64,000 nt of DNA from Pseudarthrobacter siccitolerans (GTDB lineage: Bacteria; Actinomycetota; Actinomycetes; Actinomycetales; Micrococcaceae), in NCBI RefSeq assembly GCF_001046895.1, contig NZ_CAQI01000044.1:372001-436000 (forward strand), in the 5' to 3' direction. Positions 8,883 through 17,804 of the stretch are shown piece after piece. Below the pieces are notes generated by a model, which did not search any database, was not told the DNA's origin, and was given only the letters and a program-made list of their open reading frames with translations. The number at the start of each line of letters is the position of its first letter. The stretch's first letter is position 1. The position numbers were made by a program, and so were the translations under genes.

Positions 8883-10265
8883 GTGGCCGATCAGGCAACT
8901 GCGCAAGAATTCGACATCCTGGTACTCGGTGGAGGCAGCGGTGGATACGCCGCCGCCCTGCGGGCCGTACAGCTTGGCCTGACCGTCGGCCTCGTGGAGA
9001 AGGCAAAGCTGGGCGGCACCTGCCTCCACAACGGCTGCATCCCCACCAAGGCGCTGCTGCACTCTGCAGAGCTCGCCGACCACGCCCGTGACTCCGCCAA
9101 GTACGGCGTGAACGTCACCCTCGACAGCATCGACATCACCGCTGTCAACGCGTACAAGGACGGCATCATCGCCGGCAAGTACAAGGGCCTCCAGGGCCTC
9201 ATCAAATCCAAGGGCATCACCGTCATCGAAGGTGAGGGCAAGCTCCAGGGCACCGACACCGTCGTGGTGAACGGCACCGCCTACAAGGGCAAGAACATCG
9301 TCCTGGCTACCGGCTCGTACTCCCGCACCCTTCCGGGACTGGAAATCGGCGGCAAGGTCATCACCTCGGACCAGGCCCTGACCATGGACTACATCCCCAA
9401 GAGCGCCATCATCCTGGGCGGCGGCGTGATCGGCGTCGAGTTCGCTTCCGTCTGGAAGTCCTTCGGCGTGGACGTCACCATCGTGGAGGGCCTGCCCTCC
9501 CTCGTGCCCAACGAGGACGCCACCATCGTCAAAAACTTCGAGCGCGCCTTCAAGAAGCGCGGCATCAAGTTCTCCACCGGCATCTTCTTCCAGGGCGTCG
9601 AGCAGAACAACGACGGCGTCAAGGTCACCCTGGTGGACGGCAAGACCTTCGAAGCTGACCTGCTCCTCGTGGCCGTCGGCCGTGGCCCCGTCACCGCCAA
9701 CCTCGGTTACGAAGAAGCCGGCATCACCATCGACCGCGGCTTCGTCATCACGAACGAGCGCCTGCACACCGGCGTCGGCAACATCTACGCCGTGGGCGAC
9801 ATCGTCCCCGGCGTCCAGCTGGCTCACCGCGGCTACCAGCAGGGCATCTTTGTGGCCGAGGAAATCGCCGGCCTCAAGCCGGTGATCGTCGAGGACATCA
9901 ACATCCCGAAGGTCACCTACTCCGAGCCCGAAATCGCCACCGTGGGTTACACCGAAAAGGCCGCCAAGGAGAAGTTCGGCGACGACCAGGTCCAGACCCA
10001 GGAATACAACCTCGCCGGCAACGGCAAGAGCTCCATCCTGGGCACCTCCGGGCTGGTCAAGCTGGTCCGCCAGAAGGACGGCCCCGTGGTGGGCGTCCAC
10101 ATGATCGGCGCCCGCATGGGCGAACAGGTGGGCGAGGCCCAGCTGATCGTGAACTGGGAAGCATACCCCGAGGATGTGGCGCAGCTGGTGCACGCCCACC
10201 CCACCCAGAACGAGTCCCTGGGCGAAGCCCACCTGGCACTCGCGGGCAAGCCCCTTCACGGCTAG
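8883..10265 (+). CDS. lpdA: dihydrolipoamide dehydrogenase (E3)
   Basis: Flavoenzyme that re-oxidises dihydrolipoyl groups on E2 proteins with NAD+, shared by pyruvate, 2-oxoglutarate and branched-chain dehydrogenases. In 460 residues it shows the FAD-binding GGGSGG at 16-21, the redox disulfide GGTCLHNGC (Cys47, Cys52), the NAD-binding [11 protein letters not shown] near 179, the FAD-contacting YAVGDIVPG near 301, and the C-terminal catalytic [14 protein letters not shown] with the His-Glu pair. GTG at 8883 starts the protein ten residues before the FAD strand. It is preceded by GAGGGAG. It lies 116 bp before sucB in the same direction, so the two are probably co-expressed. Confidence 0.97.
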   Translation: MADQATAQEFDILVLGGGSGGYAAALRAVQLGLTVGLVEKAKLGGTCLHNGCIPTKALLHSAELADHARDSAKYGVNVTLDSIDITAVNAYKDGIIAGKYKGLQGLIKSKGITVIEGEGKLQGTDTVVVNGTAYKGKNIVLATGSYSRTLPGLEIGGKVITSDQALTMDYIPKSAIILGGGVIGVEFASVWKSFGVDVTIVEGLPSLVPNEDATIVKNFERAFKKRGIKFSTGIFFQGVEQNNDGVKVTLVDGKTFEADLLLVAVGRGPVTANLGYEEAGITIDRGFVITNERLHTGVGNIYAVGDIVPGVQLAHRGYQQGIFVAEEIAGLKPVIVEDINIPKVTYSEPEIATVGYTEKAAKEKFGDDQVQTQEYNLAGNGKSSILGTSGLVKLVRQKDGPVVGVHMIGARMGEQVGEAQLIVNWEAYPEDVAQLVHAHPTQNESLGEAHLALAGKPLHG

Positions 10266-10381
10266 TCTCCCCCAAGCACCAAAGGGCCTGGTGCACCCGG
10301 CAGACAATGCCGGGTGCACTAGGCTGGCCAACAAGGCAGCAATCATCCGCACAAAAGATCAATAAGGAGAACGGGGACGAC

Positions 10382-12130
10382 ATGTCTGAATCCGTTAACT
10401 TGCCCGCCCTCGGTGAGAGCGTCACCGAAGGAACCGTCACCCGCTGGCTCAAGCAGGTAGGTGACCGGGTAGAGGTGGACGAGCCGCTGCTCGAAGTCTC
10501 CACCGACAAAGTAGACACTGAAATCCCCTCTCCTGTAGCTGGCGTGATTGAGGAAATCCTGGTTGCCGAGGACGAGACCGCCGAGGTTGGCGCTCCCCTG
10601 GTCCGCATCGGCGACGGCTCCGGCGGCGGCGCTGCCGCACCGGCCGAGGAAGCTCCCGCACAGGAAGCACCCGCTGCCGCACCTGCCGAAGAAGCCCCGG
10701 CACAGGAGGCACCCGCACAGTCTGCCCCTGCCCAGGAAGCACCGGCTGCCCCGGCTGCCGGCGGCGGCGAAGGCCACGAGGTCACCCTCCCGGCCCTGGG
10801 TGAAAGCGTCACCGAAGGCACCGTCACCCGCTGGCTGAAGGCCGTGGGCGATTCCGTTGAGGTTGACGAGCCCCTGCTGGAAGTTTCCACCGACAAGGTG
10901 GACACCGAAATCCCGTCCCCCGTTGCCGGCACCCTGCAGGAAATCCGCGTCAACGAAGACGAAACCGCAGAGGTTGGTTCCGTCCTGGCCGTCATCGGCT
11001 CCGGTGCAGCTGCTGCCCCCGCAGAAGCCCCCGCCCCCGCCCCGGCACAGGAAGCACCGGCCCAGGAAGCCCCCAAGGCTGAAGCGCCCAAGGCCGAAGC
11101 ACCCGCACCCGCCCCGCAGGCCGCGCCCGCCCCTGCAGCAGCGCCTGCTCCGGCAGCCGCCCCCGCGGCAGCCGAGGCAGCACCCTCCAACGGCGGATCC
11201 GAGTCCGGCTACGTCACTCCCCTGGTCCGCAAGCTGGCCAACCAGCACGGCGTGGACATCGCCTCGCTCTCCGGCACCGGCGTGGGCGGACGCATCCGCA
11301 AGCAGGACGTCATCGCCGCCGCCGAAGCCAAGGCCGCACCGGCTGCAGCCCCGGCAGCTGCACCGGCCGCCTCTGCCCCGGCAGCGTCCAACGCCGCTGT
11401 TTCCTCGCTGCGGGGCACTACGCAGAAGGCACCGCGCATCCGCCAGGTCATCGCCCGCCGCATGCGCGAATCCCTCGAGATCTCCACGCAACTGACGCAG
11501 GTCCACGAGGTGGACATGACCAAGGTGGCCAAGCTCCGTGCCCGCGCCAAGAACTCGTTCCAGGCACAGAACGGCGTCAAGCTGACCTTCCTGCCGTTCA
11601 TCGCCAAGGCTGTTGCCGAGGCCCTCAAGCAGCACCCCAAGCTCAACGCTGCTTACGACGAGGACAAGCAGGAAATCACCTACCACAACGCCGAGCACCT
11701 GGCCATCGCCGTGGACACAGACAAGGGCCTGCTGGTTCCCGTTATTTCCGATGCCGGCAACCTGAACCTTGCCGGCCTGGCCAGCAAGATCGCCGATGTC
11801 GCCGGCCGCACCCGCGACGGCAAGATCGGCCCGGACGAGCTGTCCGGCGGTACCTTCAGCATCACCAATATCGGTTCGGTCGGGGCCCTGTTCGACACCC
11901 CGATCATCAACCAGCCGCAGGTGGGAATCCTGGGCACCGGCGCCATCGTCAAGCGCGCCGTGGTTGTCGCCGACGAGAACGGTGACGACTCGATCGCCAT
12001 CCGCTCCATGATGTACCTGTCACTGACGTACGATCACCGCCTGGTGGACGGCGCGGACGCCGGCCGGTTCCTCCAGACCCTGAAGGCCCGCCTTGAAGAA
12101 GGTGCCTTCGAAGCGGATCTGGGGCTGTAA
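10382..12130 (+). CDS. sucB: 2-oxoacid dehydrogenase E2, dihydrolipoamide succinyl/acyltransferase
   Basis: Core acyltransferase of a 2-oxoacid dehydrogenase complex, 582 residues. Two N-terminal lipoyl domains carry identical [17 protein letters not shown] motifs, with lipoyl-lysines at 43 and 172. They are joined by long Ala/Pro/Glu linkers at about 80-130 and 205-270. A peripheral-subunit-binding domain starts near Tyr277 ([10 protein letters not shown]...[11 protein letters not shown]), and the catalytic domain ends with DHRLVDG (His552, Asp556). The ATG at 10382 has AAGGAGA 11 nt upstream; an upstream in-frame start would add 25 unrelated residues. In mycobacteria the orthologue DlaT serves pyruvate as well as other complexes, so the substrate here is not certain. 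LipB/LipA downstream supply its cofactor. Confidence 0.95.
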   Translation: MSESVNLPALGESVTEGTVTRWLKQVGDRVEVDEPLLEVSTDKVDTEIPSPVAGVIEEILVAEDETAEVGAPLVRIGDGSGGGAAAPAEEAPAQEAPAAAPAEEAPAQEAPAQSAPAQEAPAAPAAGGGEGHEVTLPALGESVTEGTVTRWLKAVGDSVEVDEPLLEVSTDKVDTEIPSPVAGTLQEIRVNEDETAEVGSVLAVIGSGAAAAPAEAPAPAPAQEAPAQEAPKAEAPKAEAPAPAPQAAPAPAAAPAPAAAPAAAEAAPSNGGSESGYVTPLVRKLANQHGVDIASLSGTGVGGRIRKQDVIAAAEAKAAPAAAPAAAPAASAPAASNAAVSSLRGTTQKAPRIRQVIARRMRESLEISTQLTQVHEVDMTKVAKLRARAKNSFQAQNGVKLTFLPFIAKAVAEALKQHPKLNAAYDEDKQEITYHNAEHLAIAVDTDKGLLVPVISDAGNLNLAGLASKIADVAGRTRDGKIGPDELSGGTFSITNIGSVGALFDTPIINQPQVGILGTGAIVKRAVVVADENGDDSIAIRSMMYLSLTYDHRLVDGADAGRFLQTLKARLEEGAFEADLGL

Positions 12131-12146
12131 CAGGCAAAACCGCACG

Positions 12147-12197
12147 ACGGCGGTGCAGGCAGCGGTGGGAAACCAGCGCAACGCCTGCACCGCCGTC
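12147..12197 (+). terminator. long hairpin after sucB
   Basis: GACGGCGGTGCAGGC pairs with GCCTGCACCGCCGTC around a 21-nt loop, 16 nt after the stop codon. Only a weak TTT tract follows. Confidence 0.6.
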
Positions 12198-12232
12198 GGC
12201 GTTTAGCTACTACAAGCTGTAGAACCTCTGGC

Positions 12233-12238
12233 TACACT
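12233..12238 (+). promoter_or_regulatory. -10 element of a probable leaderless promoter
   Basis: TACACT ends 6 nt before the ATG at 12245, and no ribosome binding site lies in between. This is the clearest leaderless arrangement on the plus strand. Confidence 0.55.
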
Positions 12239-12244
12239 GGTCCC

Positions 12245-12595
12245 ATGAACATCGTCTATAACATTGTGGTTTTCCTGCACATCGTCGGCGCCGCCATGAT
12301 CGTGGGCATCTGGATCGGCCAGATGAAAAACCCCACCGTCCACCCCCGCCAGTTCGATGGCGCCATGCTCCAGCTCCTCACCGGTGTTGCCCTGATGGGC
12401 CTGATCCCGGCCCTGGACATCGACGCCAACTACGCCAAGCTGGGCATCAAATTCGTCATCGCCCTCGCCGTTGGCGTGCTGGCCTTCATTGGCCGCCGGA
12501 AGTACAAGAACAACGAGCCCGTCAGCAAGGGCCTGGCACACGCTGTGGGCGGCCTGGCGCTGCTTAACGTGGCGATCGCCACCATCTGGCAGTAA
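12245..12595 (+). CDS. small four-helix membrane protein of unknown function
   Basis: A 116-residue protein that is mostly membrane. Helix 1 is at about 5-24, helix 2 at 41-57, helix 3 at 66-84 and helix 4 at 97-115. There are short charged loops (QMKNPTVHPRQFD and GRRKYKNNEPVSKG). A histidine lies inside helix 1 (FLHIVGAAMIVGIW), a placement seen in small heme or copper membrane proteins, but there is no second convincing ligand set, so this is only a remark. I do not recognise a named family. It sits alone between two terminators and appears to be leaderless, so it has its own transcript. Confidence 0.8.
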   Translation: MNIVYNIVVFLHIVGAAMIVGIWIGQMKNPTVHPRQFDGAMLQLLTGVALMGLIPALDIDANYAKLGIKFVIALAVGVLAFIGRRKYKNNEPVSKGLAHAVGGLALLNVAIATIWQ

Positions 12596-12617
12596 CGCGC
12601 TTCATCGGCACCGGTAC

Positions 12618-12662
12618 GACGGCGGCACCTCCTTTCGAGGGAGGTGCCGCCGTCGGTGTTTT
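12618..12662 (+). terminator. intrinsic terminator of the small membrane protein gene
   Basis: A 15-bp perfect stem (GACGGCGGCACCTCC and its complement) with a TTTCGAG loop is followed by GGTGTTTT. Confidence 0.85.
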
Positions 12663-12787
12663 AACGCCATGGTCACAATCCTCTGACAGCGGACAACCCG
12701 TGCGCCCGGGGTGCCGAATCCCTAGGATGGGTAGCGGCGGGGTCCTGGCAGCAGCCTGCCCCGGTAAGGATCAATCTGAGGAGTGAC

Positions 12788-13216
12788 ATGGCAGCAACAC
12801 GTTCAGCAAACGCAGTATGGAACGGCAACCTGACGGAGGGTTCGGGCACAACCAGCCTGGCCACCTCAGGCCTGGGCACCTTCGACGTGACGTGGAAGGC
12901 CAGGACGGAAGCGGCCAACGGCAAAACGAGCCCGGAAGAGCTCATCGCTGCAGCCCACGCGGCCTGCTTCTCCATGGCTTTCAGCAACGAACTTGCCAAG
13001 GCCGGCCACACTCCGGAGGAAGTCCGCACCACAGCAGATGTGACTTTCGTGCCGGGCACGGGCATCACCGGCAGCCACCTGACCATGTCAGCCCGGGTCC
13101 CCGGCATCTCCGAGGACGAGTTCCAGAAGATCGCAGCGGACGCCAAGGTGGGCTGCCCCGTCTCCGGTGCACTGGCCAGCATCGACATCACGCTGGACGC
13201 CACGCTGGAGGCCTAG
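12788..13216 (+). CDS. OsmC family peroxiredoxin-like protein
   Basis: A 142-residue thiol peroxidase of the OsmC/Ohr superfamily, which reduces organic hydroperoxides. The two family cysteines are present: Cys60 in HAACFSMAFS (peroxidatic) and Cys123 in AKVGCPVSGAL (resolving). The N-terminal strand segment and the GKTSPEELIAAAHA helix are typical of the OsmC branch rather than Ohr. The ATG start has GAGGAG upstream within 12 nt. It is monocistronic, closed by a strong bidirectional terminator shared with the convergent tricorn-like gene. The physiological substrate is not readable from sequence. Confidence 0.93.
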   Translation: MAATRSANAVWNGNLTEGSGTTSLATSGLGTFDVTWKARTEAANGKTSPEELIAAAHAACFSMAFSNELAKAGHTPEEVRTTADVTFVPGTGITGSHLTMSARVPGISEDEFQKIAADAKVGCPVSGALASIDITLDATLEA

Positions 13217-13232
13217 GCCCTCCCCCAGGCTG

Positions 13233-13283
13233 AAAAAAGGCCCTGCCCCGCCGGAAGATTTTCCGGCCGGGCAGGGCCTTTTA
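13233..13283. terminator. bidirectional terminator between osmC-like and tricorn-like genes
   Basis: AAAAAAGGCCCTGCCC pairs with GGGCAGGGCCTTTT and there is a secondary CCGG pairing inside. The A-run and T-run flank both sides, fitting the convergent genes. Confidence 0.88.
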
Positions 13284-13297
13284 GTTGCGCTCTGGAG

Positions 13298-16200
13298 CTA
13301 CGGCTGCCGGCTCCCCTGCCGGCGGGCCGGCAGCGGAGCGGGGCGCAGCCGGCGGTAGCCCTCACGGGCCGGCGGGCGGTCCGTGGGAAGTTCCTGCACC
13401 ATTTCCTTCAGCGCACCGATGCCGTATTCGAGCTGCGGATCCCGGCCGGCGGCGTAGGCGTGCGGCGGATATGCCACTTCGATGTCCGGGTCCACGCCGT
13501 AGTTCTCAACGTCCCAGCCCACGCCGCCGCTGAACCAGTTGGCGTACCGCGGCTGTGTGACCCCGGTGCCGTCGGCAAGGGAGAACCTGTTGTCAATACC
13601 CACAACTCCGCCCCAGGTGCGGGTTCCGATCACGGGTCCGATGCCGCGGAGCTTGGACACCTGGGTGATGATGTCGCCGTCGGAGCCGGCAAATTCGTCG
13701 GCGAGGATGATGACCGGGCCGCGCGGGGCGTGGTGCGGGTAGGTGCGGGGCTTTTCGCCGCGCGGCATGCTCCAGCCGGTAACTTTACGGCCGATCAGTT
13801 CGGCGACCAGTTGGGAGGTGTGGCCGCCGCGGTTGCGCCGCACGTCCACAATGAGTCCGTCCAGGGCCGTTTCGGTGTCCAGGTCCCGGTGGAGCTGGGC
13901 CCAGCCGTTGGCCATCATGTCAGGGATGTGCAGGTACCCGAAGGTTCCGCCGGACGCCTCACGCACGGTCCGCCGGTTCGACGCCACCCACTCCTGGTAC
14001 CGCAGGCGCTCCTCGTCCTTCACGGGGACGACGGCGACCCGACGCTGCCTGCCCGCCCGCTCGCCGTGGGCGGCGCCGTTGAGCAGTGTCAGCTCCACGG
14101 CACGCCCTGCGGCGCCCACCAGCTGCATGGCCGGGGTGACTGAGCGGGACAGCGGAACACCGTCGATGGCCAGCAGGATGTCGCCTGCCTTGGCTCCCAC
14201 ACCCGGCCGGGTCAGCGGAGACGTAGCGAGGGGGTCCGAGGATTCACCGGCGAGGATGCGGGTAATTTCCCAGCCCGCAGGGGTGAGCGAAAGGTCCGCC
14301 CCCAGGCGTCCCTGCCCGTGGCTGCCGTTTTCGGTGACGGCGGCCGGGCGGACGTAGGCGTGCGAGGTTCCCAGTTCGCCGTGCAGCTCCCAGAGGAGGT
14401 CCACCAGGTCGTCGTGCGAGCCGAGGCGGTCCACCAGGGGACGGTAGCGCTTGTGGATGGACTCCCAGTCCTGCCCGGCCATGTCTTCTGCCCAGAAGAA
14501 GTCGCGCTGCAGCCGCCAGGCCTCATCGAAAGCCTGGCCCCAGACGCTGAGCGGTTCCATCATGACCCTGATCCGGCCGAGGTCCACCTTGACGAGGTCG
14601 CCCGAATCCTCGTCCACCTTTTTGTCGGCCGGGACAACAGTGACCTTCTTCTCGGAGATCAGCACCACTTTGCTGCGGTCGCCGGAGAGCCGGAAACTGT
14701 CCAGCGACTCCACCAGGGTGGTCTGCTTGCGCCGGACAAGGTCGAAACGCGAGAGGCTGGGGCGCGCGTCCTTGTCCTCCTGGCTGGCTTTGCCGTCACC
14801 GGTGACCCCGGCGAGGGCCCAGTCGAGCCACAGCAGAGCGCCGTCGGCAGCCTTCAGGGACGTGTAGTTGCCCTGCGGCACCGGGACGCCGATGACGCGG
14901 TGGGCCAGGCCCTCGGCATCCACGATGACCTCCGGAGCGGCCGCATCGTCCTGCTTCGGTTCCGTGTCTGCCCCGGCGGCCTCACCGGCGTCGGGATCCA
15001 CTGAAGGGCCAAAGGGCGATGGCGTGTCTGCAGCCAGTGCCACAAGGTAGGGCTTGATGGGGCTGGGGAAGGAGAGGTCGAAGGAGTGCCCGTCGTAGAC
15101 GGGGTCGAAGCTGCGGTTGGACAGGAAGGCCAGGAACTTCCCGTCGGGGGTGAACGCAGGAGACGCGTCCCGGAACCGGCCGTCCGTGACGTCCACCGGG
15201 TTGGCCTCCGGATCCGCCACCTTTGCCAGGCGGAGCCGGCTGCGCGAACCGAAGGAGGTGACCGGCTCGGACCATACCAGCCACCGGGAGTCCGCGGACC
15301 AGGCCAGGTCCGAAACGGTGCCTTCGCCGATGCTGGCCAGCAGTGTCAGTTCCCCGGTCCGTGTGTCGGCCGCATACACCTCGCCGAAGGACGTTCCCAG
15401 TGCAAGCCAGTTGCCGTCCGGGCTGGCCTCCAGCGAACTGGTCCGGGTGGGGTGCGGAAACCCAATGCGCAGTGGTTCTGCCTGCGCGGGTGCCGCGGCC
15501 TTCGCGTCGCCAGGAGAAGGCGCTTCCTCCGGGGCGACGTCAGCCTGCTGGTCATCCCTGACAGCGGGCGTCGTTGCCCCGGCGGCCAGGACTGCAGTGC
15601 CGGCAGCCGGGACCGGCTGCGGCAAGGGCACGCTCTTCTCGTCACGGCCGGGTGCCGGAGCGGCTGCCACGTCCGGACGTCCGGCGGGTGTGGCTGCTGC
15701 GGCGCCGGTGCCGGAGACGGGCGCAGCGACGTCCTTGATGAACAGCGCTTCGACGCCGTCGTGATCGGCGATGTAGGCCACCCGTCCGTCGTTCAGCGGC
15801 CTGGGCAGGCGCGCCCGCACCCCGGGGGTTGCTTCGATGACGCGCGATGGGCCGTCTTTGTGCCGGAGCCAGGAGATGGTGCCGTGGGCTTCCACCGCGC
15901 TGGCCGAGCCGGCAGCGTCCGGGACTGCCTCGCCTAGGTGCTTGGCTGTATTAAGCAGGGCCGGGCGCCTCGACTGCGAAGCCGACCCCAGGGTGATGTC
16001 CAGCCGCACGGCGTCGGCCCCGAGCCCGGAAAGCATCCACAGCTCACCCGCGGACTCGAAGACGATCCGCTTTCCGTCCGTGCTGGCGTGGCGGACATAG
16101 AAGTCCTCGTGATCTGTGTGGCGCTGCAGGTCTTTTCCGTTGGGCAGCACGGAATAGAGGTTGCCGTACCCCTCGTGGTCTGACAGGAACGCAATGCGCC

Positions 16201-16807
16201 CGTCCACCCACATGGGATCGGCGAGGTTGCCGTCCAGGTCCGGCATCAGGCGCTCAAACTCACCATTGCCGTCGTTGTCTATCCAGAGCTTTCCTGCAGT
16301 GCCTCCGCGGTACCGCTTCCACCAGGCGGGCTCGCGGGACAGCACGCTGCCCACCACCACGGGCCGCTCATCGCCCACCTCGGGGCCGAAGGCCACCGAC
16401 TCCACCGGTCCGAACGGCAGCTCTTCGGCCCAGCCGCCGTCGAGCGGGACGCTGTAGGCGTGCGTGTGCCTGCTTTCGGCTTGCCGGAACGCACTGGTGA
16501 CCACCACTGAGCCGCCGGCCGTGAAGCCTTTGACCTTGGTTGTGCTGTGGCCGAAGTACGTCAGCTGCCGGTAATCCCCGCCGTCCACTGCCGCCGACAC
16601 CACCTCCGGCGCCGTTCCCTGCACCACCGTCCACACCAGCCGCTGGCCGTCGGGCGTGAAGCGGGGGTTGCGGGCAGGCAGCTGGAGCGAGGAGACACGC
16701 CATGCGCGTCCGCCGTCCAGGGGCGCAATCCACACGTCGTCCTCGGCCACGAAGGTGACCAGATCGCCGTGCAGGTGCGGGTAACGGAAGTAGCTGGAAG
16801 AGGTCAT
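13298..16807 (-). CDS. tricorn-like S41 family protease
   Basis: Large cytosolic peptidase of the tricorn type, 1169 residues, expected to cut oligopeptides released by larger proteases. An N-terminal beta-propeller (about 1-350) is followed by an Ala/Pro-rich linker near 360-442, a second propeller (about 445-760), a helical core domain, a PDZ domain near 860-950 and the S41 catalytic domain. Tricorn catalytic positions can be matched: Ser815-His816 in GTSHAY and Ser1042-Asp1043 in EFAGSDGD. The open frame extends 133 codons further upstream over the divergent gene. The ATG at 16807 is preferred because the propeller starts there (YFRYPHLHGDLVTFVAEDD) and TATGAT lies exactly 6 nt upstream. 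Confidence 0.93.
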   Translation of the reverse strand: MTSSSYFRYPHLHGDLVTFVAEDDVWIAPLDGGRAWRVSSLQLPARNPRFTPDGQRLVWTVVQGTAPEVVSAAVDGGDYRQLTYFGHSTTKVKGFTAGGSVVVTSAFRQAESRHTHAYSVPLDGGWAEELPFGPVESVAFGPEVGDERPVVVGSVLSREPAWWKRYRGGTAGKLWIDNDGNGEFERLMPDLDGNLADPMWVDGRIAFLSDHEGYGNLYSVLPNGKDLQRHTDHEDFYVRHASTDGKRIVFESAGELWMLSGLGADAVRLDITLGSASQSRRPALLNTAKHLGEAVPDAAGSASAVEAHGTISWLRHKDGPSRVIEATPGVRARLPRPLNDGRVAYIADHDGVEALFIKDVAAPVSGTGAAAATPAGRPDVAAAPAPGRDEKSVPLPQPVPAAGTAVLAAGATTPAVRDDQQADVAPEEAPSPGDAKAAAPAQAEPLRIGFPHPTRTSSLEASPDGNWLALGTSFGEVYAADTRTGELTLLASIGEGTVSDLAWSADSRWLVWSEPVTSFGSRSRLRLAKVADPEANPVDVTDGRFRDASPAFTPDGKFLAFLSNRSFDPVYDGHSFDLSFPSPIKPYLVALAADTPSPFGPSVDPDAGEAAGADTEPKQDDAAAPEVIVDAEGLAHRVIGVPVPQGNYTSLKAADGALLWLDWALAGVTGDGKASQEDKDARPSLSRFDLVRRKQTTLVESLDSFRLSGDRSKVVLISEKKVTVVPADKKVDEDSGDLVKVDLGRIRVMMEPLSVWGQAFDEAWRLQRDFFWAEDMAGQDWESIHKRYRPLVDRLGSHDDLVDLLWELHGELGTSHAYVRPAAVTENGSHGQGRLGADLSLTPAGWEITRILAGESSDPLATSPLTRPGVGAKAGDILLAIDGVPLSRSVTPAMQLVGAAGRAVELTLLNGAAHGERAGRQRRVAVVPVKDEERLRYQEWVASNRRTVREASGGTFGYLHIPDMMANGWAQLHRDLDTETALDGLIVDVRRNRGGHTSQLVAELIGRKVTGWSMPRGEKPRTYPHHAPRGPVIILADEFAGSDGDIITQVSKLRGIGPVIGTRTWGGVVGIDNRFSLADGTGVTQPRYANWFSGGVGWDVENYGVDPDIEVAYPPHAYAAGRDPQLEYGIGALKEMVQELPTDRPPAREGYRRLRPAPLPARRQGSRQP

Positions 16808-16813
16808 CGTTCG

Positions 16814-16819
16814 ATCATA
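16814..16819 (-). promoter_or_regulatory. -10 element of a probable leaderless promoter (tricorn-like gene)
   Basis: TATGAT ends 6 nt before the ATG at 16807. The 76-bp space to the divergent epimerase start must hold both promoters. Confidence 0.55.
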
Positions 16820-16883
16820 GTCAACCCCCACCCGGCGCTGTTGTAGGTGCCGGGACCGCAGCCGCCGTGGTGTGATGGACCCC

Positions 16884-17777
16884 ATGCGCATAGTCATCGC
16901 CGGAGCCTCCGGGCTGATCGGAACCCACATGTCCGCAACCTTCCGCGCTGCCGGGCACGAGGTGATTTCCCTGGTGCGGCGCGATGCCTCGTCTGCGGCG
17001 GAAGTCCGCTGGAACCCGGCCGCCGGGGAACTGGACCCGAACACACTGGCCGGAGCCGACGCCGTCGTAAATCTCTCCGGCGCCGGTATCGGGGACAGGC
17101 CGTGGACACAAAAAAGGGTGGCGGAGCTCTTCAGCTCCCGGCTTGGTCCCACCCGGACCCTTACCAATGCCATGCGGCGGCTGGATTCCCCTCCGCCCGT
17201 GTTCATCAGCCAGTCCGGTACCGGTTACTACGGTGATGCGGGAAACACGGTCCTTCGCGAAGATGCGCCGCAGGGGACCGGAACACTCGCCCGGATCTGC
17301 GGTGAGTGGGAGGCCGCTGCTGCCGCCGCCCCAACCGGTGTACGGGTGGTGATTCCGCGCACCGCGGTGGTGCACAGCCGTAAGGGGGGTGCCCTGGGCA
17401 GGCTGCTCCCCCTGATCCGTCTCGGCGTAGGCGGCCCGCTGGGGAACGGCCGCCAGTACTGGCCCTGGGTCACCCTGCCGGATGTCTCCGCCGCTTTCCT
17501 CTTCCTGCTGGAATCGGAGGTGAGCGGACCGGTCAACCTGTGCGCCCCCGAGGACGCCGACGTCAACTCGCTCGTGGCTGCCCTGGCCCATGCCCTCCAC
17601 CGTCCCGCCGCCCTGCGGGTTCCCGCCCCGGTACTCCGGTTGGCGATGCGGAACCTGGCCGAGGAGCTGCTGCTCGCCAGCCAGCGGACGGAGCCCGCCC
17701 GGCTTTTGGCTGCCGGATTCACCTGGCAGCATCCGACACTCGCGGACGCGGCGCAGTGGGTGGCCGGCAAGGACTAG
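16884..17777 (+). CDS. TIGR01777-type NAD(P)-dependent epimerase
   Basis: SDR-superfamily oxidoreductase of the YfcH/TIGR01777 family, about 297 residues, of unknown substrate. The N-terminal Rossmann motif is GASGLIGTH (Gly7, Gly10, Gly13 from the chosen start). A VNLSGAGIGDRPW block near 60, the active-site region SQSGTGYYGD with a Tyr, and the C-terminal DUF1731-like segment (PAPVLRLAMRNLAEELLLASQR) that defines the family are also present. An in-frame GTG/ATG four codons upstream is possible. ATG at 16884 is chosen because the Rossmann strand starts immediately. It is divergent from the tricorn-like gene. The orthologous position between sucB and lipB is conserved in Mycobacterium. Confidence 0.92.
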   Translation: MRIVIAGASGLIGTHMSATFRAAGHEVISLVRRDASSAAEVRWNPAAGELDPNTLAGADAVVNLSGAGIGDRPWTQKRVAELFSSRLGPTRTLTNAMRRLDSPPPVFISQSGTGYYGDAGNTVLREDAPQGTGTLARICGEWEAAAAAAPTGVRVVIPRTAVVHSRKGGALGRLLPLIRLGVGGPLGNGRQYWPWVTLPDVSAAFLFLLESEVSGPVNLCAPEDADVNSLVAALAHALHRPAALRVPAPVLRLAMRNLAEELLLASQRTEPARLLAAGFTWQHPTLADAAQWVAGKD

Positions 17778-17804
17778 CGGCTCCCGGCCCCGCCTGCGGA
17801 CACG

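Noticed and set aside
8856..10352. 498-residue open frame opposite lpdA
   Set aside because: Val/Leu/Gly/Asp-rich antisense translation; lpdA on the other strand has complete catalytic motifs.
16808..17206. 133-codon N-terminal extension of the tricorn-like gene
   Set aside because: It lies antisense to the epimerase gene and lacks similarity to the propeller; a leaderless -10 supports the later start.
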